From Collybiopsis luxurians FD-317 M1 (taxonomy: Eukaryota > Basidiomycota > Agaricomycetes > Agaricales > Omphalotaceae), in the NCBI GenBank assembly GCA_000827265.1, contig KN834816.1, positions 1 to 20,953 of the forward strand: a stretch of DNA of 20,953 bases, written 5' to 3'. This document shows positions 10,119 to 18,357 of this stretch, piece by piece. Under the pieces are notes generated by a model. It made no database searches. It was not told where the DNA came from and was given only the letters and a program-made list of their open reading frames with translations. Position 1 is the first letter of the stretch. The number at the start of each line of letters is the position of its first letter. The translations under genes and the position numbers were made by a program.

Positions 10119-12642
10119 ATGAGCACACCCAACGCGTTTTCTGATACCGAGAATCAGCCTGTTAGCAACCTGCCGGCTACTGTTCACTTTAGCTCGACTC
10201 TGAGTCAACCCGCTGTGGCCAAGGAGCGTGCTCCAACTGCTGAAGGGGTTGCCACCTCAGAGACTCCCCGGGTTAGGGTCAATCAAGCTCCCTCGAATTC
10301 TTCTGTTCATTCCGGCTCCACCGCTAGGAATTCAATCAGGATTAGAGAAGATGATCCAGCTGGTGAGTACATTGCTATGCAAAAGACTTGAGACTAGCTG
10401 ACCGTATTCCTACACCTCTGCCCCAGGTTCCAACTTTCGATTAACTCAAACTGAAGAGTATTCTCTAACAAACAAGGACAGTGCAACACCTAAACTAAGT
10501 AAAAATCAAGTCAATAGCAGTCCAACTGCATCTACCCATTCTAGCCTCCATCAGCCAGCTCAGAACAGTGATGGCGCCAATATAGCCATTCAGAAATATT
10601 CGCAGGCAATAATTGAACCATACAGAAGGCAAACACTGAATCAGTCTGGTCAACTTAATAAGGAGTCAGAGAAACTACTTGGAATCCCCAAGTATCAATC
10701 AACTTCCTCTGGTGTGTCTTATTAGATTCAAAGAAAATGACAAAGTTATACTTATACATTTGTAGGTGGCTGGACATTTAACTATGAAGAGAAATATCCT
10801 CCAGAACCTGAAGGCCAAGAAATCAGTGAAAATGCACGAGTCTGGAAGGTATATCTTGATGAGACAGAAAGCCATGATGAAGATATGTTAAAGGGTTTTA
10901 GAGATACTATTGACACTCTACTGGTCTTTGTAAGTTTTGAAGCCAGAAAATAGGGTGCATTATCTGAAATTTGTGTTTTAATGTAGGCTGCATTATTCTC
11001 AGCTGTTGTGACATCCTTTATCATCCAGACCAGCCAGGCTCTTCAGCCTGACTACAACTGCATTCAAGCAAGTCTCATGGTAGAACAAAATCTACTCTTG
11101 CGGGCTGCTGGAAATGTCACTGCAATTAAAAGTATCCAGAGCCCATCTGTTGATCTTGAAAATGGTGCACCTAGCACTGATGACTTGTGGATTAATGGGT
11201 TATTTTTTGCAAGTCTTTCACTGTCTCTTGCAACAGCTCTTTTATCAGTTCTGGTGAAGCAATGGTTGCTTGCATATGCCTCTCTCACTGGCACAGGCAG
11301 TGCAAAGGAGCGAGCATTCACCCGTCACTTTAGATACCTGGGAATGGAGAAATGGAAAGTCTATGAAATTGTTGGGCTTTTACCTCTTATGCTCCATCTG
11401 TCCCTTGGGCTATTCTCACTGGGATTTGTGTTGTTTGTTTTTCAACTGCACAAGACTCTCAGTCTCAGTGTGATTGTTATCACATCTATCTCATTTTTAA
11501 TGTATACCATTAGCATCTTTCTTCCAGCAATATGGGTTGACTGTCCATACAGAATCCCATTGTTATTCATACCTGTGCAGTATATTCTGCAGCCTTTCTG
11601 GATGCTATTCTGTTTTCTAGAATATTGGTGGAATTTGTGGAAGGGCACTGGGGCAAATATTCCCAAGTGGATATCTCCCAAATCTCTAAAAAAGACAGAG
11701 CTTAATTCACTTCATCTTCAGGAGCCTTTACTCACTGTTAAAATGTTTACCTGGCTTATTTCATTGACATCTAATAAATCTGTGCAGAGGGTTACCACTC
11801 AGGCCATGAATGGCTTTTTTACTAAAAAAAGTCCTGAAAGTGAAAGTGGAATACAGTGGAAAAGAATTGAACTCAATTACCTTCCTTTTCCGTGGGCTGA
11901 TATGGTAGACATTGCTTGGAGCAGCCTTTTGGACGACGCCACAAGTTACCATTTTAATTTTGAATCCAATCAATGGATTTCACTAATCTCAAAATGGAAT
12001 AAATTTGAAAAAGTCCAACACTCTTGGGAAACATTATGGCATCATAAACCAATTTCAAGTGAAGCTTCCTCATACCTTCGCTCCGCAGCAAAATCAGGAT
12101 ATCTTGATGTTCTAAAGTTCATAATTGAACAGGGAACAGATTCAATATCAACAAATGACTACAAAAATATTTTATATGAAGCAACATCTAAAGAATGGCA
12201 ATTCAATGTTATTGAGCTTCTTGCTGAACATGCTGCAACCCTTAATGAAGCAGGAAATGTATTAGGATGTGGACTAGTAGGGGCAGCAGCAGGGGGACAT
12301 TTGGAAATAATAGAATATCTTCTCCAGAAAGGTGCACATATAGATACTACGACCTGGTCCAAGCGAACAGCATTGCATGAGTCATCCTGTAAAGGACACT
12401 TGAATACTGTGAAGCATCTCATTGAGAAAGGTATCAGTAACTTGAATGCTGCTAATATATGGGGAGACACAGCATTGCATAATGCAGCAGCTCAAGGGCA
12501 TTTAGATATTGTACAGTATCTTTTGCAAAAAGATGCTGATCCTTATGCCCTGAATGATGATGGAAAGACTCCTTTGGATGTTTCCAAGAATAAAGAGATT
12601 GCTGAGTACATAGCAGAGTATCAAGGAAGGAATGCAGAGTGA
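10119..12642 (+). CDS. DUF6535 membrane protein with C-terminal ankyrin repeats (copy B)
   Basis: Four exons mirror copy A: 10119-10362, 10427-10711, 10766-10929 and 10987-12642, giving 782 residues in one open frame. Exon 2 has no start codon of its own and is easy to miss, but it is open throughout and ends at CTCTG|GTGTGT. Relative to copy A, exon 2 is 81 bases (27 codons) shorter, which removes part of the disordered N-terminus without breaking the frame. DUF6535 spans roughly 183-425, with membrane helices near 222-244, 301-328, 359-385 and 390-414. Ankyrin repeats cover about 595-775 (motifs TALHESSCKGH, DTALHNAAAQGH, GKTPLDVSKN). The first 200 residues of exon 4 differ from copy A at only about 14 sites, while the ankyrin part differs at about one in three. 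Function is unknown; see copy A. It appears intact and expressible. Confidence 0.9.
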
Positions 12643-13750
12643 ACTCAAGTTCATCAATGAATCAGTGTTTGTTTTAAAGCCTTAATTAAGGGCACTTATC
12701 CAGCTTTAGGTCCCGATATTTAATTTGCATTTAAATTAATTTCCAAATAAGGGCCAGTCAAGATATTGATACAAAAGTTGGTTTTTATATTTATCCCCAA
12801 ATACTTCTTTTGCACCATTGTCCAAGATTTCATTACCTTCCTCTTGTAAGACCTTGGCACAAGTAAGGCTTAGCTTTGCCTCATACCTGTAGTCTCAAAT
12901 GAACCCAGTACACAAGAGACAATCTGTCTGAAGTGACTGTACCCTAGAGACTCCTGTCGGTGGTGCAGTCCGTGTAACAGAGACATCCGACAAAACACAA
13001 CAGTAGTGAGGAGCAGCCCGCACTAAGGGATGCTCAGCCAGCAATGACCAATCAACAAGTAGCCTACAAGCACAGGAGCAAGGAGGGCACCAGTGACAAG
13101 TCAATCAAACAGCTAATAAAGACGGAGAGACAAACCAAGTAGAAATTAAGAGACAGAAAAATGGAGATCAGACAGATGAAATCAGACAGGTACAATTTGA
13201 CTATAACATACTGACCTCCGAAAGGTCCACAGTATATATATAGATACATGAGGCTGTGTCATAAGTGACGGATAGGTTTCAGAAAGTAGCTGTCATGCAT
13301 ATGTAACATTTAGATTGTGCAGGTGGAAAAAATAATGGAAATGAAGGATTGAAGGTCCCAATTGGTCCAATAAAGCTCCAAAATAGGAAATCGAAGGTGT
13401 GAACTAAAAAGGAAATGTAGTCGGAGGTTCCGAAGGACCACAATATTAATCTGGATTCTGGAGCTACTCTTAGCTCCAAGAGCAAGACGGAAGGTCAAAA
13501 CAGTGACAAATATTCTGATAAAGCTCCGAAATAGGAAATAGAAGGTATGTGACTAAAAAGGAATTATAGTCGGAGGTGTAGGAGGAATATTCCGAATGGG
13601 GGACCAGAATATTGAACTAGAGCTAGTTGAAGTAGCTCTGAGTGTCAAAACGGAATAGGAGAATATAAAAAATAAATGTAATTGGAGCTATTAGGAGCTA
13701 TTAGGAGCTCTGAGACAATAATGAAGATAGAAATGGATGGGGTCTAACAC
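12643..13750. other. Copy-B-specific stretch between the gene and the shared 3' flank
   Basis: About 1.1 kb stands where copy A has only about 175 bases. It has no ORF with recognisable content. Minus-strand frames (for example 12895-13104) are short and unlike known proteins. It includes an AT-rich beginning, a middle with GACAGA/CAGACAG words (13095-13195), a TATATATATA run near 13232-13242 and the diverged tandem repeat described separately. It is probably a decayed transposable element or accumulated repeats, but no terminal repeats were found. Confidence 0.5.
13371..13665. repeat. Two diverged tandem copies of a repeat of about 148 bp
   Basis: The unit at 13371-13515 recurs at about 13519-13665. 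Both open with ATAAAGCTCC(A/G)AAATAGGAAAT, then have GAAGGT, GACTAAAAAGGAA or close variants, TAGTCGGAGGT, a (G/A)GACCA(C/G)AATATT stretch, a GCTC-rich middle, and GTCAAAAC. A shorter repeat of GGAGCTATTA follows at 13684-13705. Non-coding and of unknown origin. Confidence 0.7.
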
Positions 13751-14150
13751 TAGCTCTCACCCAGTCACTGGGAGCTATGATAAGTGCCTGCAGAATAACT
13801 TTGATTCATGACATAACAACAACAATAATATAAAAACAAATGAATGAATTCAGAATTTCAGATGATTTACCTGAAATAAATGAGAATTTCTGACAGTATG
13901 TTTGATGAATTTGATTGTGAACTCAGAACATAACGTGAGAACTTTAACAAATTTTTCCTGCTGCTTAATTTGGTGTGAACTTCTGTGTAACTGTTCCAGA
14001 AGTCAGAAAAGCTACAGGCCTTTGTTTAAATTGCAATACAGAGGATTAGTCACAGCTAGAATTTCCACAACAACTTGCTCACAAGATTCATGCTTCCCTC
14101 TTTCTGTTTGAGCCTTCAGAGGTTTTGAAATCAATTCTGGTCCCGCGAGT
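13751..14150. other. 3' flank shared with copy A
   Basis: Matches 3765-4300 with many substitutions and indels: CTCTCACCCAGTCA(C/T)TGG, AAGTGCCTGCAGAATAAC, GATGATTTA(C/G)C and the GTGTAACTGTT(C/T)C stretch. No coding exon is convincing. Confidence 0.6.
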
Positions 14151-14152
14151 AT

Positions 14153-14690
14153 ATGACTCGCTCAAGTTGCCGTCGGGAGGTGCAGAATCTGGATCTGGTA
14201 AGCACTGCAAACGCAGCTGGCATAACAATAACATTCTATAATGACCTGTATCATTTGGCCATGTCGCTCATACACACTTGGGAGTTGCGACATGGACTTA
14301 TGGTCGAAGTTTATAAGGACTGGGGAGACAAGAAACGAAGTTTCGGCCGAGTCAAAGTTCGGGCTGACCGAGCGGGGAATTGGTGGAAATTCTAGCGAGT
14401 TCTAGTCTACTGCTTCACCTACTGCGCCTCCAGCTGGCCTCACCCGTCTATCTTACATTAACACCTGCTACGAACGTCGATCGATATCCAAGATCGGTTG
14501 GTATTTGTAAACGGACGGAGTAAGGAGACTGTTGGGCCATCACGCATTGAACTTGGACTTACGAAGCTAGTGGATACCATCGGCGATGACAAGTTGGATA
14601 AAGCGATCCCCTTCCAGTGCGGAAGGAGGGAATGTATTCGGTTGAACAGAATGTCGGAGACGCTGAGCAAATTGCGAAGAGTACAGTGAA
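14153..14690 (+). pseudogene. Unidentified conserved block X, copy 2
   Basis: The + strand ATG at 14153 opens an 80-residue frame with STANAAGITITFYNDLYHLA and KKRSFGRVKV. A second frame, about 14370-14520, gives ELVEILASSSLLLHLLRLQL. A third, 14498-14689, gives VGPSRIELGLTKLVDTIGDD and onward. Partial counterparts in copy 1 support coding ancestry, but I cannot name the family and no single frame joins them. It lies between the DUF6535 3' flank and the J-domain relic in both blocks. Confidence 0.4.
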
Positions 14691-14954
14691 GAGTTTGTGA
14701 TCTTCGCAGTCTGCATTCTTCGTAGTCTGCATGGATCGTCAGAAGTTCAAAAATGTATATGGATTCTCGCTCGATTGAGGATACTTGCAACTTCTACTGC
14801 GCCTCCTAGCGTTTCCGTTCGACTGAGAAATTTGATAGACAAAAGAATATGTACGAGGAAGATAGTTGTAGTTCGTAGAATAGATGTGCATGGTAGGATG
14901 TAGCTCGAATGAATAGGAGTGGTGAGGATGTGAGTTAGGATGTACAATGTATGC

Positions 14955-15800
14955 ACCAACAACATGATGGTCGATAAGGAAAACTGGAATTCGAATAAAT
15001 ACTCTGTACTAGTCCAAGTCCAGTCCAAGTCCGAAACAGTCCGGTAGTACCAGAGTCATGGTACGGTGCTCCATCGTGGGAGTTCTTTCCTCTCCGAGAG
15101 TGCAAGCTAGCCTGCCGGCTCTTCTCTGCAGACTCACATGCCACTGTTTGAGACACAATGACAACGGAAGCAGAAAAAAACACACCTGCATAACCGCCAT
15201 CCTTCGCTTTTCCCACTCCGGTGTCAACTTGAATAGTTCATCCACCAGCTCCTTAACAATTTTTCGCCTGCTCTTGCGCCCTCTTCGCTTCCTATTCAGC
15301 CTTCAACCGTCATCTTTGTCTCTTCCATCTCTCGTTTCGTACGTTCGCGTATCTGAGCCAATTGCGTTTAATGCGAAATTTGTTGTGGGCGCTGCCATTC
15401 TACACGGTCCTGCATTCAGCGTTTTGAAAGATTTGGCGTGGAGGATGACCAAGGAAGGAATGTTAGCGATGGAGGAAGTTATTTGAATGTCATAAGCTTT
15501 GCGTTTGGACGTATCACCTAGAGTTGAGAACGCGTCATGGACCTAGAATTATAAATTTCCAAAGGTATGCAATTGACTGGGTCAACAAATAGGAAAACAT
15601 GCCTCGTGAAAGCTTCGTTCAGCGCGTTCTTTTTCTTCAGCAGACGCCCCAAACTCTAGATGCGTTGCGAGGGCTTTTTGTTTGTATGCTCGACGGACTG
15701 ATCCAGGGAGGGTCAGTTTAATCGCAACATGGACGGAGACCGAAAGAACCAAAATATTCGAACGCGCTTGCGGGATCGGCGGCGTAATGAATAAGTATGT
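14955..15800 (-). pseudogene. J-domain (DnaJ-like) gene relic C, the best preserved
   Basis: On the minus strand, exon 1 (about 15798-15603) reads NILVLSVSVHVA, then PGSVRRAYKQKALATH and a helix III, SAEEKERAERSFHE. These are J-domain helices I-III, but the HPD tripeptide needed to stimulate Hsp70 is HLE. The donor after GAG is GC (15601-15602) where relic B has GT. After a 60-base intron (15543-15602) exon 2 starts at 15542 with VHDAFSTLGDTSKRKAYDI, J-domain helix IV. The following coiled coil (MAQIRE-like, Glu/Lys-rich, about 15430-15290) is reached only through a frame change and has an internal stop. The C-terminal DELFKLTPEWEKRRMAVMQ ends at a GTGTGT donor near 15185. A functional relative would be a Hsp70 co-chaperone; this copy is very probably dead. 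Confidence 0.7.
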
Positions 15801-16390
15801 AAAAAATTCAATGATTGTACCTTTTTCAACAGGAGCGGAAGGGTGAATACCTAGAATATTGCATACGCATCCAAGAAATTGGGAAACAAGGGGAACAAGA
15901 ACCGATTGAAGGATACAGTGCGATCCCAAGTTGAAGTTCTAAGAGTGGAATTCCCGTTTCGGCAGTGATGGCGGGATTTCCACGCTCGTTCCAATTGGCA
16001 TCGATGAGACCTCAGATCTCAGACCGTAGAATGGCCAGTTCTTGAATCTCAGAAATGTTACCCAGCTCTAACCAACCCCGCCTGACTGGATCATGATAGC
16101 AAAACTCCTCTGCAACTTGGACAATATAAGAAATCGGGCCAACCAGTCGCCCAGTGGAATCGCTGAAAAGTTATGGATTGACACAAGCAAAATTCGAGCA
16201 AAATGGTGATTGACACTGTTGATGCAACTTTGCCAGTATAACGTTTGCTGGGGGTAACGTCGCGCCTTCTGCCACTTCAAGCTCTCCAAGCTAAAGAAAG
16301 CTGCTCAAGCGATTGATTATCTCCGCGCATCGCATCTTTCGTGTTTCAAGATTTGCGCGAATTAAGCTCGACCAGATTCACTCTGGTCAG
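15801..16390. other. Divergent spacer between J-domain relic C and the secreted-protein gene
   Basis: No gene is supported. The first part may hold the lost upstream exon of the J-domain gene, since the minus strand stays open to 15929, but no domain is visible. From about 16220 to 16390 the sequence matches 9400-9590 upstream of relic 2, so it is the distal promoter of the secreted-protein family. Confidence 0.5.
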
Positions 16391-16392
16391 CG

Positions 16393-16422
16393 CCGGTCCC
16401 GACAAATGATAGGTACCATGTT
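16393..16422 (+). promoter_or_regulatory. Conserved upstream element of the secreted-protein family
   Basis: The words GGTCCCGACAAAT and ATAGGTA lie about 170 bases before the ATG at 16563. Counterparts occur at 371-396 (relic 1), 9601-9620 (relic 2) and 18203-18226 (second gene), each 135-170 bases before the corresponding start. Conservation in four diverged upstream regions suggests a promoter or transcription-factor site. No factor is proposed. Confidence 0.45.
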
Positions 16423-16562
16423 CGACGGTCTTGAAACTTAAAAGGAGGCTCTTCTCTCTTACTTGCTTTCCCTCGCCTGGTGCATCCCCTCCTCCCGGTT
16501 CACATCGCAGAAGCTGGTCTTTTCTTGTGTTCCCTTCCCTCTGTTTTTATTTCATCAACAAA

Positions 16563-17695
16563 ATGATCGCTCGTATCAACACTCAATTTTTCTTTCTATT
16601 CTTTTGCTTCCTTCTCGCCATTTCCCTGGTCATATCCAACGTTGATGCATCTCCGGTCACCGCTCAAGATAAAGAAAACAAACCCGCCTACGCGGATGGA
16701 TTCAACAGCCCGGCATGGAAGGAGTTCCTTAAAAAGTTCGAACTTCATCCAGGGGAAATGTATTTTGCCTGGAGAGCAGTGTCTGAGGTACATCGAATCG
16801 GAATCGGAGCAGAGCTTCCTTATCTTCGTGGGCTAATCGTCTAATCTCCTTTGATGACCACAGAAAAAAGGTGCAGATTATGACAAAGCTGAATCATTTA
16901 CTGCGATTTCTGCGTCTGCCACATCTCTCGGCCAAGGAGCTTATGGTGCCCCCTTTGGAGCAACATATCCAGGAGGAGGTGGTCGCGAGTAAGTCGACTA
17001 GTTTTCGTGAGCATCAATGTATCTAACTACGCGATCTAGCCGAACTGCATTGGTATGTCATAATTTCATGCAGAAGGGGAAGCTTGATCACTGATCACAT
17101 GTACGTGCAGTACCTCGCAATTGGCAAAAAAGAAAAGATCCTTCAAGCTCCAATGGTACGTAACGTCGTCCGACCTGGCTGTTCAGCTCGCGCCTACAAT
17201 CTGAGTCGAAAAATAGCTGTACGTCCCCCGTGCACACCCGACAAACCGGGAAGAGTGGAAGAAAAGCGAGCTTGAAGAATATATTCGTAAGAAGGGTATG
17301 GACCCCAAGGAAACAATCCTATTCGGCGATCATTGGTGGTTTTACGGAGCCTACCAAGTCGTTCTGCCTCCTCACTATCTCTTAAAGTCAGAGTTGAACC
17401 CCACGAATGCTCATGGGACTAACAGCCTTGGTATCCGGATTGTGCGTGTTTCTGTCTGTAAGTGGTAATTCTAGTTGCGTGAAGTGGAGTATTCCGACTG
17501 AAGAGAATCTTTCCGTAACGAACAGCGGACATCCCCCCGCTCCTCGGTCAGTACGAGGAATCTGGCTTGCCTGTCGCTGAATGGGATCTCTGGAAAATAA
17601 AAGATTGGCCCCAGGACTTGAAATTGTCGACTAAGGAGGGACGAGAGGATATGTTGAAGAAAGGGTGGCTGAGAGAAGATGTTAAATGGTCATAA
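16563..17695 (+). CDS. Small secreted protein, Trp-rich and Cys-free, family unknown (gene C)
   Basis: Six exons fit: 16563-16787, 16864-16988, 17040-17052 (13 bases), 17111-17155, 17217-17457 and 17526-17695. They give 272 residues with GT..AG introns throughout. The N-terminus is a clear signal peptide of about 29 residues (hydrophobic FFFLFFCFLLAISLVI, likely cleaved after NVDA). The mature part has no cysteine. Notable motifs are ELHPGEMYFAWRAV (about 60-73), a Gly-rich AYGAPFGATYPGGGGR, GDHWWFYGAYQVVLPPHYLL (173-192) and a C-terminal DWPQDLKLSTKEGRE. Exon 5 agrees with the neighbouring gene at 58 of 80 positions by eye. I do not recognise a family. It is presumably secreted or wall-associated; enzyme or effector roles are not supported. 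An AATAAA at 17803-17808 may serve polyadenylation. Confidence 0.85.
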
Positions 17696-17802
17696 GTTAA
17701 GTAGATATTACAATGTCATTTCACCTGTGCAACATACTCGCTCCATATCGCGAAAAGACAACACTATTGACGGACCGAGCGAGTGGAAGCTACAGAAGCA
17801 TA

Positions 17803-17808
17803 AATAAA
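17803..17808 (+). terminator. Possible polyadenylation signal of gene C
   Basis: AATAAA stands 108 bases after the stop of the gene ending at 17695. Fungal signals are loose, so this is only plausible. Confidence 0.3.
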
Positions 17809-17846
17809 TGTAACCGTGACTCCAGACGACTTACGATCAGCCGCGT

Positions 17847-17903
17847 AGCGTAACCGGTACGCTGTACAAATTGAAAAATATTATTATTATTATTATTATT
17901 ATT
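17847..17903. repeat. Hairpin followed by (ATT)8 microsatellite
   Basis: AGCGTA and TACGCT (17847-17852, 17858-17863) form a six-base stem. About 16 bases later, eight perfect ATT units run from 17880 to 17903. The layout, a structured GC-rich 3' end followed by a simple-repeat tail, recalls the 3' end of a SINE or LINE-derived retroposon, but no upstream A/B boxes could be shown. Confidence 0.5.
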
Positions 17904-17904
17904 T

Positions 17905-18200
17905 TGAAAGTTCCATTACCCTGGACAAGGACAAATTGAAATCATGGGCGAAAATTTGTTTTCGTGTTGACCCCCAGTTTGTCGCCTAATAAAAAGGGTT
18001 TTCACATCAATCTAGGATTAAGGACTGCTCAAGGGCGAGCTCAGTCAGATTTGAGGACGATGACGATCCTGTAGACTGTGCAGTGGGTGATACTTGCGCT
18101 TGTTCTGCTCATTTCATATAAGTGGGCCAGGAGTTAAGGACCCTCCGACTCTTGGGTATTGATCGTGCGCCGCTACCCTGGTCATCAGCGATGGCCCCCA
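17905..18200. other. Spacer between the two secreted-protein genes
   Basis: No gene is seen. It holds the end of the repeat tail and the distal promoter of the next gene. The stretch CCCTGGTCATCAGCG near 18175 parallels CTCTGGTCAGCG upstream of gene C. Confidence 0.5.
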
Positions 18201-18202
18201 CG

Positions 18203-18226
18203 CTGGTCCCGACAAATAGTAGGCAA
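18203..18226 (+). promoter_or_regulatory. Conserved upstream element, gene D
   Basis: GGTCCCGACAAATAGTAGG sits 155 bases before the ATG at 18358, matching the element at 16393-16422 and its traces at 371-396 and 9601-9620. Confidence 0.45.
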
Positions 18227-18357
18227 TATTTTTAACCTCTCTCTGCTTGTATCTGCCTTTAGTCGCCTGGTGCGTACCCTGCCTCCTCAGTCCCCGTCGC
18301 AGAAGCTGGCCTTCGCCGTGTACTACCTTCCTGCTTTTGATTTCCATGAATACAAAA

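Larger units (their letters stand above)
371..15550. repeat. Direct segmental duplication (about 371-5690 and 9400-15550)
   Basis: The same series of elements occurs twice in the same orientation: secreted-protein relic, J-domain scrap, DUF6535-ankyrin gene, 3' flank, block X, J-domain coiled-coil relic. Similarity is highest from the relic through the membrane half of the DUF6535 gene, introns included, and weakens downstream. Interruptions are 5735-9395 (J-domain relic B, dead dehydrogenase and spacer) between the copies and 12643-13750 inside the second. The entry spans both arms. Confidence 0.8.

Noticed and set aside
13064..13498. Several minus-strand frames of 60-70 residues
   Set aside because: They lie in the repeat-bearing copy-B-specific stretch, are hydrophobic by composition only, and are not conserved between the tandem repeat units.
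17841..17870. A tRNA gene or tRNA-like fold around the hairpin
   Set aside because: No anticodon arm, T-arm or acceptor pairing could be assembled; only a single six-base stem is present.
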